Shown piece by piece: positions 36,936 to 48,761 of a DNA stretch of 64,000 nt. The notes beneath the pieces are model-generated. The model did not search any database and was not told the DNA's origin. It saw nothing but the letters and a program-made list of their open reading frames with translations. Origin of the DNA: Chimonanthus salicifolius. Its lineage: Eukaryota > Streptophyta > Magnoliopsida > Laurales > Calycanthaceae. The DNA is taken from the NCBI GenBank assembly GCA_013350335.1, contig CM023539.1, positions 18,874,223 through 18,938,222 of the forward strand. The letters run 5' to 3'. A program made the translations under genes and the position numbers. Within the stretch, counting starts at the first letter, position 1; each line of letters opens with the position of its first letter.

Positions 36936-38470
36936 TGTGACGCCCCGCCCTTTTTCACTCGTTTCTTCCCGTAAATTCAGAGTCTATTTTTTTTTTTAAT
37001 AACAGAGTAGAGTGATAGAGCGTTGGACGTCACGACGCGAGCTAAGTCCGAACTTCCAAAGTCCGACCCTTAACTGGCCAACCCTATGTGTGTATGGACT
37101 CAGTCCAATAAAATGGTTCACACATAGCCATACCGACTTGCGGAATAAAATCATACAACTGCGGAATCATAATCATCAATATACAGAATTATATTAGAAC
37201 CACGTTCTAATCCATTCAGAAAGCAAAGTACATCATAATCATCGAACCAAAACATTCAACCATCTAAGTTATTACATTCCGGAATCCAAATACTCAAATA
37301 CTAGTTCCTGAGTAATTTATTTCAAAAACATATAAACTAGATCTTCCAAGCTCCTATGCCTGGTCCGTCTTACACTCATCATTCCCCTGATTACCTGTAT
37401 CGTCAACTAAGGTAGAAGTAGGGCATTAGAATAACGCGCCCAATAGGTATTCCAGTTACGGCTAACATATGGTTAGTACAAAACATATATTATAATATAA
37501 TATATAAAACCAAGTAAAATCCATGCCATGCAATGATGAAAAATATGCAATGAGTCACACCCATCACCTGTACATAAATGTGCCTACCACATAGGTCTTT
37601 TAGTCGCCCCCACTGAGTGTGGACCCTCCAGAAATCTTCTTGATGAAAATCACATCAAGGTGTTGCACATAGGTTTTTCGGACGCCCCGACGGAGTGTGA
37701 CCCCTCCGGTTATAAATCCTTCACCCCATGCCATGCATGAGATGCCAATGAAACGCATGCTATTTTATAACATAAACATAGCATTGAAAATCATCATTTG
37801 AAAACATATCCAATACATGCTCTTTATACAAATAAAACCTAGCATGTAAAATCACCTTTTTGAACATAATTAATCCATGCCATTTAAATCAAGGTAAACG
37901 TAGCATTTGAAATTCAACAATAAATCAGATCCTTTGAAACACATTTTCATCAAACATAAGATAAAAACAAGTACATAATCCATGGTTTCAAAGAGGTGGA
38001 ATCCTATCTAAGACCGTTTACAAGTCCTTGCGTTTCCATCCAAGATTCGATCACCGATCGCGCACCGCTTGCGAGATCCCGTTACCTTATAATATAATGA
38101 TAAATCAACACCAAGTCTCACCTAATTTCAAGGTTCTAAGTCCATAAACAAAACCCCATTGGGTTCGGCCATACACCATGGCCGAACCCATGGTTTACCA
38201 TTTTTTATACATATTTACAAGAATGCCACTGTTGGTAACCCTAGCCCCTTCTCTTTGCTTAGGTTCCAAGTTATTCATTCATGCTTCCAAAATACATAAT
38301 ACCATACAAAAACTCATGGGGTTCGGCCATGGTGCATGGCCGAACCCAATGTCCAACATTCTCTCATATTTACCAAAATGCCATTGGTTTCCTTCTTCCT
38401 TTAAATCTTCCATAATTAGACCTTAAAAATTTCCCTAATCAAATAAGTTCATCAAACACATCTCATGGGG
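36936..38470 (-). repeat. Partial LTR, antisense, truncated at a hairpin
   Basis: Read on the minus strand this is the 3' part of an LTR ending GGGGCGTCACA (mutated from GTTACA) at 36936. It includes the U5 stems, the CTAAC/acceptor-like block, CACACTCCGTCGG repeats and two complete hairpins (38162, 38320). It stops inside the start of a third hairpin (CATGGGGT at about 38470), joined directly to integrase sequence of another copy. The left flank is CACAA; no matching TSD remains. Confidence 0.85.
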
Positions 38471-38801
38471 TCCTCGGACTATTGTGTCTGACAGAGATGG
38501 TCGATTCACCGGTAGAGTATGGCAGAGCATGTAGTCGGCTACGGGAACAGACTTAATGACTAGTACAGCATTCCATCTACAGACTGATGGGTAGTCTAAG
38601 AGGACAATACAGAACAAAGGGTAATATGGAACCGAACGATCCAATTTGTCAAAGTGATGTGGAATCAAACATGGCATTGAGGAAGCCATATGGGAACTCG
38701 AGTCGGAGATGAGGACAGCTCATCCTGAGCTATTTATGTAAATATTTGAAACCCTACTTCACTCGATTTTCGGGACGCAAATTTAAAAAAGAGGGTTGTA
38801 T
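38471..38801 (+). pseudogene. Integrase scraps and polypurine tract of a deleted element
   Basis: 38472-38612 matches the integrase DDE region (TIVSDRDGRFTGRVWQ). The sequence then jumps to the extreme 3' end of pol (ACAGAACAAAGGGTAATATGG) at about 38612. Both partners contain ACAG at the junction, so a deletion of roughly 0.7-0.8 kb with short homology is likely. The untranslated tail and AAAAAAGAGGG tract lead into the LTR at 38802. Nothing functional remains. Confidence 0.85.
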
Positions 38802-39769
38802 TGTAACACCCTGGATTTTCAAGTTATAAATATTTACTGATTTTGACATTTAAATTGTGAACTAACGTATATGGACCTTAAACAGGTAAGGTGTTGGGTC
38901 AATGGCCCAATTAGGACCCAACAGTGATTGTTTAAGATTCAATTTAAAATAAATGAGTAAGATGTGTCTAATTGGGTCAAGGTTGTTATTTGGGTCAAAA
39001 TGTCCAATTGGGACCCAATGGGTTATGGTTAACTTGGTTGACCACCAAGTGGGTTTAAGCCTAATTAAATGAGGCTGAATTAAATTAGTAATGCAATGGA
39101 TATAAATTAATTGTTATGCGCATGATGTGTTAGAATATCTTGAGAAGATATCTAAGATTAATTTGAAAGGATGCATGGCCGAATATTGGATATGAAATCC
39201 ATGAATATGCGCATGTGTTGAAGTATTTTTAAAAGGTGTCTATTTCCTTGATACTAGGGGATTGTTTAAATAAAGAAGCTAATCCAAATAAAGAAGATAG
39301 GATGCATGGCCATGTGGGAGAAATGCAATCCAAGAATGAGGCGCAAAAAGGGTCCTTGCCTTGTTGAGAGTTGTGTAGAGGCAATTACTAATTTAAAGGG
39401 ATCTTGACATCTTCTAATAAAGGACTGATTGGAAGTATTATTAGAAAGAGGCAGCCACAAGCAAGGGTGCACAACAATGTTATTTTAAACAAGATAAGGG
39501 CAAGATTGGAAGGTTGGTAATATCTAATTAAGGCAACAAGGGAGGCACATAAGGCAACAAGGGGTTCATTCATGCAATCACGTTGAGATATGGAGAGTCC
39601 CAATATTTTAGTCTTTTAGGATTAGTTTATTTAATTTAAGATTATAGTTGGTAATTTACTTTGATTAGGAAGTTGCTTTCCTTTTGAATTTCAAAGTCCT
39701 AAATTAGTTAATTTCCTATTGGTCTTTTAGAAGCTGCGTATTAGAATTAGAATTTGGGATGTGTCCTTT

Positions 39770-39776
39770 TATAAAC
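39770..39776 (+). promoter_or_regulatory. TATA-like box of the 38802 LTR
   Basis: CCTTTTATAAACAAGG is a good plant TATA context. It is about 295 bp upstream of the predicted donor at 40066. The leader here is unlike the CT-rich leaders of the other LTRs. Confidence 0.45.
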
Positions 39777-40065
39777 AAGGAAGGTCGGCTCCTATGTAGG
39801 TGGTATTTTTCTATTTAATTTGTTGTAATCAGCCGATGAAAGGATGCTAGAATTGAGATCAATATTATTATTTTTCTCCATTGAGATTTCATGGAAGTTG
39901 GATGGTAATAGTCCAAGACCAACGGCACCCAGTTGCAGCGTTTCTGCAAGGTGTTGTCGAGTCCTGAGAAGTCAAGGACATGAGGGTGATTTGAAGACAA
40001 AATTCCATATACCCAGACCAAGCCCAAGTATTGTTGCTGATTTGCACATCTACTTCGAGAACTAG

Positions 40066-42509
40066 GTAAGCCCATATTCTCTTAAGACTTTGGTCTTAAT
40101 TTAATCAAGGGTTTTAAAAGGTTGATTAAATCCACTAATGTTGACCGAAAGGACTGTTGGATTTATTCATTGAAACCACGTTCAGATCAGACGTGGATGG
40201 TGTGTGTTTTGAAAACTAGGTTCCTGATTAAAGATCCAAACCCAGTTTTCAAAACTGTGAAAGTGCTTTCATTAAACTGAATTCTGAATTTTAAATCTCT
40301 TTTGCGCTGATTCCCTTTAAAATAGAACCCAGGTTTGTCATTGAAAATAGGTGGAAAAATTTAGTGGGTTTTGAAGGATGAATCTTATGGAAAGAACATT
40401 GATTTTTAAATGGAAGTTTGAAGGAAAAGTTGAATCATAGGGTTCGGCCATGTTGTATGGCCGAACCCCATGTGAAAGGTCATTTATGATTTATTTTGAA
40501 TGGATGTATAGTTGATGGTTTTAGATCCATGGAAAGACAAATTAATGGATGAATAGGAATGTATAATTTCTAAAGAAATTAAAGAACCATAGGGTTCGGA
40601 CATGGTGTATGGCCGAACCATAGGGTTCAGCCATGCCATGGAGTTGGTTTGGTATATTTTAATGCATGTTAATTAATTAAAATAGAAGTAGGATTGTGAA
40701 CCATAGGGTTCGGCCATGGTGTATGGCCCGAACCCCATGGAGTTTTGGTATGGTTGACGGATTTTGATTGGCTAAATTAGAAAGTTTCTAATTATGGACT
40801 TTCTATTTATGGACCTTCTAATTATGGAAGGATTGATGATCAAAGTTGGAAACCTTCTAATTATGGAAGGATTAATGATAAATTTGGAAACCTTCTAATT
40901 ATGGACTATTGATTAAATGAAAACCATTAAGGACTATTAATAAGTTTAGAAGGGGTTTTAATGGATAAGTTTAGAAGGGGTTTTAATGGATAATCTCTAT
41001 GAGTGAGGTTCGGCCATGGTGTATGGCCAAACCCCACTGGGTTTATTTTATGAACGATGCTTCTTAATTTAATAAGTTTCTAATAATGGAAGCTTGGAGG
41101 AATATTGCTCATGTTTTATGGAAGATGGTTCCTAGTTTTAGTAAATTGCTAAATATGGATCATGTTGGGACTAAGGGATCATATGGGCTTTATGGATCGT
41201 TTTGGAACCTAAACCTAAGGGGATGAAGGTGATGGCAAAATTGTTAATAGGTGAAATTAATGGACATAGGGTTCGGCCATGGTGTTTGGCAGAACCCCAT
41301 GAACCAATTTTTATGGGTCATGTATGGACTTAATATTTAAATGAATGGTGGACCAATTAGAGAATGCAAATAAATGATTTATGGATTATGTTATGGGATT
41401 AGGGTTTTATTTTATGAACCATGAATCAATGGTGGATTATGTTTTGGTTCACCAAACCAAGGGATGAAGGGTGAGAATAATGAAATTATAACCTTGGATG
41501 GCAATTTTGTAATTATCACCTAAATTGAAAGATCATGGGTTCAGCCATGATGTACGGCCGAACCCCATGAGATGGTTTGTGGATCAAACATGAACTTAGG
41601 CAAATTTTAATGATTGAAAGGATTTGATTATTGAATGATAGCCGTGGATGGCATTTTAGTAATTAAGTGAAAATAAGGGACCATGGGTTTGGCCATGGTG
41701 TGTGGCCAAACCCCATGGGGATTTTTTTGATGAACATAGGGTTACGTATGTTGGGTTAAATGAATGAATTGTTAACTAAAGATTAGACCAATGGCAATTT
41801 GGTAATATCGGTTGAAAATGATAAACCATGGGGATTGGTCTATGGACTTAAAAATATTGTAAATCAAGTGGGATTTGGTTTTGATTGATTGTTATATTAT
41901 AAGGTAATGGGACCTCACAAGGTGTCTATGATCGTGAGCTGTTACCAGACGAAAGACGCAAGAGCACGTTAGCGGTCTTTGGTAGGATTCCACCTCTTTG
42001 AAACCATTGGTTTATGTACATTTGTTTTATCTTATGTTTGATGATATTATGTTTCAAAGGATATGCTTTATATTAAATTTTAAATGCTATGTCTATATGA
42101 GGAAAGAGCATGTGTTTTAAATATAATTCTTTAAATGCTATGTTTACGTTATAAAATAGCATGTGTTTCATTGGCATCTCATGCATGGCATGGGGTGGAG
42201 GATTTGTAACCGGAGGGGTCACACTCCGTCGGGGCGTCCGAAAAACATATGTGCGGTACCTTGATGTGCTTTTCCATCAGGAAGAATCCGGAGGGTCCAC
42301 ACTCCGTCGGGGCGTCCGAAAGACCTATGTGGTGGGTACTTTTATGTACATGTGATGGGTGGGACTCATTGCATTTGTCATCATTGCATGGCATGGTTTT
42401 ACATGGTTTTGGATATTATGTTATAATTTATGTTTTGTACTAACCATGTGTTAGCCGTAACTGGAATACCTACTGGGCGAGTTGTTCTAACGCCCTACTC
42501 CTACCCTAG
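40066..42509 (+). other. Predicted LTR leader intron with hairpin array (38802 LTR)
   Basis: The donor ACTAG|GTAAGCCC is at 40066. CTAAC is at 42487-42491 and CCCTAG ends at 42509; ACACAG|GTAATC follows. All hairpins of this LTR (from 40440) lie inside, although the sequence upstream of the donor is unrelated to the other families. Confidence 0.5.
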
Positions 42510-43002
42510 TGGATGACACAGGTAATCAGGAGAACGAGGAACGCAAGACGGGCCAGGCATAGGAGCTTGGATGAATTAATTTATAATTGTTAATAAAGTT
42601 ACTCATGGACTTGTATTTGGAGTATCTAGATTTCGGAATGTAATAACTTAGATGGTTGGATGATTTATTGGATAACTATGATATTTTAATTATGGATAAG
42701 GACTTGACGTACTTTGCTATCTGAATGGAATAGAACTTGGTTCTATTATGATTCCGCAATTTTGATGTTATGATTCTGCATGCTATGATTTTTATTCCGC
42801 ATGTTGATATTGCTATGTGTGAACCATTTTCGTGGACTTAGTCCATGCACACATAGGGTTGGCCAGTTAAGGGTCGGACCTTGGAAGTTCGGACTTAGCT
42901 CGCGTCGTGACGTCCCGCATTCTATCACTCTACTCTGTTATTAAAAAAAAATATACTCCGATTTTACGGAAAGAAGCGAGTGAAAAAGGGCGGGGCGTTA
43001 CA

Positions 43003-44279
43003 AAGAGTGATACTAGGGGAATTGCTAAATAAAGAAGGTTGTTTGGCCGCATGAGAGATTTGCATATCCATGAGGAGGCGCTAAAAGGTGGCTATTTCCT
43101 TGGATAAAATCAGCGTCAGGCAACTACTAAATTGAAGGGTCGGCAACTTCTAACTAAGACACAAGGAAGGGGCGCATGGCACCTTCTAAGTTAGGACCGA
43201 TTGGAAGTTGATAAAAGAGAGACAAGCAAGGGGCGCACGGCAATACACATTCAAGGGGTTTTTTTATCAAGGATCAGTCTCGGCATTATTCAGAGAATGA
43301 GGAGGCAGCCAGCAAGTGGGAAAGATTAAGTAGAAGGAAGGAAAGGATTGGAAGAGCAACAACAATCGAAGGAAAATCGGAGGAGTCGCGGAACCGGTAA
43401 GAGCTTGATAATTTTGTTTTAAAAAAAGGAACCATAGGGTTCGGCCACGGTGTGTGGCGGAACGGAAGAAAATTGAGGGAACGATTATGGTAATTTAATG
43501 GAAAGAATGGACCATAGGGTTCGGTCATGGTGCATGGCCGAACCCCATGGAAAGACATGGTTTAATTTATGGGTTTTTGAGGGATGAAAACCATGCAATG
43601 CAATAAAGATGTTAAAGGGTTTTAATGGATGTTTTTGGTAAAGAACCTTAGACCATGGGTTCGGCCATGGAGTATGGCCGAACCCCATAAATAATTATGG
43701 AATTATGTTCATGAATTTAGATCATGGAAAATGATGGGAAAGGTTACTTATGATTTATTTTAAATGGATGGAAGGTTTGATGGTTTTAGATGCAATTAGA
43801 TCATGAAAACCATGGAAGGAATATCAATGATTTTTAAAGAAAAGACCATGAACCATAGGGTTCGGCCATGGTGTATGGCCGAACCCCATGGAGGATGGTT
43901 ATTAATTTAGAAAGGTTTTAATAAGGGACTTTTGGATTAAAAAAAAAAGGAAGGAACCTTGATTTATGGATTCAAGAATGGGAATTGATATAATTAGAAA
44001 GTTGGACATCATAGGGTTCGGCCATGTGTATGGCCGAACCCATGAAGTAATTTTTAATGGGTCCCTCATTGGTGGATCATGTTTGGATTAAGGAATCGGT
44101 TATGGATCATTTTAAAGGGTTAATTGGAGTGTTATGCATGTTTAAATAAATGAATGGACCTATGTTTTGGAACCTAAACATAAGTTGTTGGAGGTAATGG
44201 CAATATTGTAATATAGGCTAAAAATCAAAGATCATGGGTTCGGCCATGGTGTATGGCCGAACCCCATGAGAAATGTTTT
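43003..44279 (+). repeat. LTR H, first part (5'-truncated)
   Basis: It starts abruptly at AAGAGTGATACTAGGGG, a mid-LTR position (compare the minus strand of 62034-62080). It has the leader with GAGTCGCGGAACCG|GTAAGAG at 43397 and six hairpins (43435-44260). The palindromic element interrupts it after GTTTT (44275-44279); the LTR continues at 52868. Confidence 0.85.
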
Positions 44280-44635
44280 TGTAACGCCCGCCCCTTTTCA
44301 CCGTAAAATCAGAGTACTTTTTTTTTTTTTTTTTATTAAAAGTGACAAAGGGCGCGGACGTCACGACGCGAGTTAAGTTCCGAGCTTCTAAAGCCCGGCC
44401 CTTAACTGGCCAACCCTACGCGTGCGTGGAACATAAGTCCACGAGTACGGTTCACGCGTAGCAAGTAAGCTCACGGAACATAAAAATAAATGCGGATGAT
44501 CATAGAACTATCTTACCAGTTCTTCAGATAGCAGGGAAGAAATACCCAATTAATTACGAAAATGCCATTATACTGTATTATCCAAAATAATACCTAAACA
44601 TAGTAAACTACCTAAATTATTACATTTCCGACAAG

Positions 44636-47600
44636 CTAACTATACAAATACATCTTTTCCAAAATAAAGTACAGCAAAATAATTAATCCGCCTCCCCAAG
44701 CTCCTAAGCTTGGCTTCCGTCTCGCCCTTCCGGTCCGCCATCTCCTGTCGGACACAATAGACCGGGGAATGCCATGTAACCTGATGATCTCCCGGATGTA
44801 CCGTCGACCCAAAGTGTCTGATGAATCCGTCATCTTGATGGGAAGGAAATGTGCAGACTTGGTCAACCGGTCCACTATGACCCATATTGCATCGTTGCCC
44901 TTGGATGACCTTGGCAACCCTGTTACAAAGTCCATGGATATGTGTTCCCATTTCCATTCTGGCACCGGTAAGGGTACGAGTAAGCCCGGTGGCTTCCGAT
45001 GTTCTGCCTTAACCTGCTGACAGGTTAAGCAACAAGCAACAAACTCTGCCACGTCTTTCTTAAGTCCATGCCACCAATAGTGCCTCTTAAGATCATGGTA
45101 CATCTTGGTGCTGCCCGGGTGAATAGAGAGTTTTGTTTGGTGTGCTTCAATCAGCAACTCTCTTCTGCAATTCTTAGGCACATATGTCCTACCTCGGAAC
45201 ATAAGACCCTGTCCCGGTCGTAATTCCCATTCCGGTACAACTTTACCGGTAGACATCTTAGCCCATATCTCTTCCACCTCTGGATCTGTTCGTTGTTCCC
45301 GTTCAATCTCGGAGACCATGTGGGATCGTATGATCAGATTATATATGGTTCCATGATTATCCAGATAGAGTTTAAACTCTCTGATGGTATTCAACACCTC
45401 CCATTCTGTTCTGATCATACTGGCTACTGTTGCAGGTGATATGCGGCTGAGAGCATCCGCCACTTTGTTCGCCTTGCCAGGATGATACCGGAGTGCGAAC
45501 TCATAATCTGCCAAGTATTCCATCCATCTACGTTGTCTCATGTTGAGTTCCTTCTGATCAAATAGGTACTTTAGGCTCTTATGGTCTGAGAATACCTCAA
45601 ACTTCTCACCATAAAGGTAGTGTCTCCAGCTTTTAAGAGCGAAGACTACTGCTGCCAGTTCCAGATCATGTGTGGGATAATTGCGCTCATGAATTTTCAA
45701 CTGTCTTGACCCGTACGCCACCGCCCTATTACCTTGACTGAGCGTACACCCCAGTCCCTCTCCTGAGGCATCACAGTACACCTCATAGTTTCTGCCTCTT
45801 TCCGGCAATATCAAAATAGGAGCGGTTGTAAGCTTCTCCTTTAGCTCCTCAAATCTCCGGTTGCACAGATCTGACCATTCAAATTTGACTCCTTTCTGAG
45901 TGAGTCGGGTAAGTGGGGCTGCAATCTTGGAGAAATCCATAATAAATTTCCTGTAGTAACCGGCCAATCCCAGAAAACTGCGGATCTCGGTCACATTCGT
46001 CGGTGCTTTCCACTCCCTCACTGCCGCTACCTTAGTCGGGTCTACAGCTATGCCTTCCTCCGATATAACGTGCCCCAAGAAATTGACCTTTGATAGCCAA
46101 AATTCACACTTGCTGGCTTTGGCATACAATTGGTTCCTCTTCAGGGTGTTCAGAACTATCCGCAGGTGTTCAGCATGTTCCTCCTGACTCTTGGAATAGA
46201 TCAGGATGTCATCAATAAATACAATTACAAACTGATCCAAGTAAGGACGGAATATCCTATTCATCAGGTCCATGAACACCGCCGGTGCATTAGTAAGCCC
46301 AAACGGCATGACTACATACTCATATAATCCATATCGTGTCCTGAAGGCTGTCTTCTCAATGTCTTCCTCTCTAACCCGGATTTGATGGTATCCGGACATC
46401 AGATCAATCTTGGAAAAGTGAGAGGAACCCCTAAGCTGATCAAACAGATCATCAATCCTGGGTAGGGGATATTTATTCCTGACAGTCAACTGGTTCAATT
46501 TTCTATAATCCACACACATTCGAAGGGTACCGTCCTTCTTCTTAACAAACAATACCGGGGCTCCCCATGCGGATGTGCTGTTCCGAATAAAGCCCAGCCT
46601 GAGCAGTTCATCAATCTGCTTTTTCAACTCAGTCATCTCAGCCGGTGCCATCCTGTAATGAGGTAACGATACTGGAGCTGCGCCGGGGTATAATTTAATC
46701 TCAAAGTCTATCTCCCTCTTAGGTGGCAGACCAGGGAGCTCTGTTGGAAATACCTCGGCATAATCTACTACCACTGCCGGAAGTTCAGCTATTGGTGCCT
46801 TATCTAATCTGAGGGTGTTCAAGGCAAGATGATTCAATTCTTCCTGCAGCCTTCTAGGAATGCCCTGTCGGTCAGCGGGCACTATATACCGCCTTCCTTC
46901 GGGTGACCAAAATATCACTCTACGAAGATGGCAATCAATATGGGCCTGATACGTAGCCAACCAGTCCATGCCAAATATAACATCGTACTCAGCCATATCG
47001 ATTACTAAATAATTGAACTCGAATCTGAATCCAGCGAGTTCAGTGTTCAGTGCCGTGCATATGAGCCCCAAAGATGTGTCTCCGACAGGGGATACAATAG
47101 TAAGTGAGGTGGACAGATTCTGTACTAATGTGCCCGTAGCAGATATGAATGCAGTAGATATAAATGAATGGGAAGCTCCAGAATCAAATAATGTAATTGC
47201 ATAAGAACTACCAACTACGGCCATACCTTGAATCACCGAGCGGTCCACTGCTACTGGAGAAGGTATAGCAAAAAGTCGTCCTGATCCCGTAGGGTTTGGC
47301 GCCCGTCCTGCCTGATTGTATGTTCTGCCCCCTCGCGGCGGAGCTGATCTAACTGGAGGGCGGGAGGAACCCTTGAAGTTAGAGGGTCTGTTGAGCTGCG
47401 GACACTCCCTCTTGAAGTGACCCTGTTGGCCACACTGATAGCAAGTATTCCCACCTCTAGGAACCTGGGTAACTGATGCTGACTGGGAGGGCTGATTGGG
47501 GCGAAAGCCCCCTGTAGATCCAGTAGCGGATGAGGGTCTGCCGAAACTCGGGCGGAACCTTTTATTGGGTTGAAATGCACCCCGCCCACTCTGCCATCGG

Positions 47601-48388
47601 CGGTTGTCACGCCGCGCTTCCTCATTCAATTCCCGCTCCACTATAGTGGCCCTGCCAACCACCCCTGCCAATGTAGGTTCCTTGAATACTGTCACCCTAG
47701 TTTTGATGCTCGGCCGAAGGCCCCGTTCAAACTTACGGGCCCTCCGGTGCTCAGTGTCCACCATGTAGAACGCGTAGACAGATAGTCGAAGGAACTCCCG
47801 GTGGTACTCTGCCACTGTCATATTGCCTTGTACTAATGATATAAAAGCTTCAGTCTGACTCTCCCTTTCTTCCTCCGGGAAAAACTGCTCTAGAAAAGTG
47901 GCTGAGAACCATTCCCAAGTCATGGCAATTCTTTCCCTTTCCGGCACCAGTGATTGTTGTTTTTCTACCACTTCCCACCAATTACCGGCATCCTCAATCA
48001 GTTGAGATGTTGCCAGTAAGATTCTGTCAGCCGGACTGGAAACCTGAAGCAGATTTAAGATCTGAGTGATCTTCTTTAACCAGTAATCTGCTCCTACAGC
48101 CCCTTCTTTTCCTCTAAAGTAGGGAGGACGCTGTTGCTGGAAGTCTTTAACCATCTTCCGCTTACTAGTGTCACTAGTAGTAGCATTTCCGTCGCTAGTA
48201 GTCGCATTTCCACTCAAATGTTGCTGAAGAGCAGCAGTGACTGCCGCTTGAACTACATCTTTTAGCTCGGGAGGTACACCTTGTATGTTTATATTATTCT
48301 GTTCCTCTTCCCGATGGGGTACCTCCTCTTCCTAGCGAGGTGGTGATACCTCTTTCTGGTTGCGACGAGTCCTTCTCTTCGGAGCCAT
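44636..48388 (-). pseudogene. gag-pol in the left arm of the palindrome (Q19 stop)
   Basis: This is the mirror of the right-arm ORF. The homologous start codon is at 48388-48386. Codon 19 reads TAG (48334-48332) where the right arm has CAG. From the internal Met 58 (48217) the frame is open for 1193 residues to 44636, with zinc knuckle, DSGASHSF protease, RT ([10 protein letters not shown]), RNase H and the HHCC and first Asp of integrase. It ends with the same integrase-to-U5 fusion as the right arm. Visible amino-acid differences from the right arm: D101 versus Y, G135 versus S, M209 versus I, M624 versus I and V1138 versus A. Confidence 0.9.
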
Positions 48389-48450
48389 TTCCTAGTCATC
48401 GAAAACACTGACTTAGTTCCTTTTTCAAATGGAGGAAAAAAAAAAAAAAA

Positions 48451-48695
48451 TCAAGGTAAGTCGGAATTATCAAACATAGCAAGTAGGGTTACATTTTCCC
48501 GACATGAGAAAACAAGTTTAGGTTTTCCCCAAATTTGACAGAATAATGGTAGGCTTATTGAACATAGGAGAAAATTCCCCGATTTCACAAATGGAACGAA
48601 ACATAGATACTTGGGAAGTTTTCCCCAAACCAAGTGTGCTTATTTGGCAATCTTCCCCAAAAAAAAAAAAATGAGAAACAAAGTATATTGTTTAG
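48451..48695 (+). other. Unpaired centre of the palindrome: gag 5' leader
   Basis: This is single-copy spacer between the arms. It carries TATCAAACATAGCAAGTAGGG and GTGCTTATTTGGCAA, matching in plus orientation the gag leaders of A (9340-9400) and B (29610-29720). It starts roughly 110 nt downstream of where a primer site would be. The left arm abuts it through an A tract (48436-48450); the right arm begins in a T-rich tract (48696-48720). Confidence 0.9.
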
Positions 48696-48761
48696 TTTTT
48701 TTTTTCTTCTTTTTCCTCCATTTGAAAAAGGAACTAAGTCAGTGTTTTCGATGACTAGGAA

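Larger units (their letters stand above)
38802..43002 (+). repeat. 3' LTR of the deleted element
   Basis: It runs TGTAACACCCTGG ... GGGCGTTACA, 4201 bp. The upstream third (39400-40065) has no counterpart in the other LTRs. It contains a TATA-like TTTTATAAAC at 39770 and a leader ending ACTAG|GTAAGC. Downstream it returns to the shared plan: about eight hairpins (40435-41720), CACACTCCGTCGG repeats (42215-42320), the CTAAC/acceptor block and the U5 stems. It is followed by LTR H sequence. Confidence 0.9.

Noticed and set aside
39844..40065. 73-residue ORF in the leader of the 38802 LTR
   Set aside because: It ends at the predicted donor and is present in one LTR only. It could be an upstream ORF, but nothing supports translation.
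47251..47625. Second ORF overlapping gag in both arms (124 aa)
   Set aside because: It is an alternative frame of the proline/arginine-rich zinc-knuckle region and is not conserved as an ORF in element A or the outer element.
48400..48760. Centre of the palindrome as a replication origin or gene promoter
   Set aside because: It matches the gag leader of relatives and has no TATA or other promoter element.
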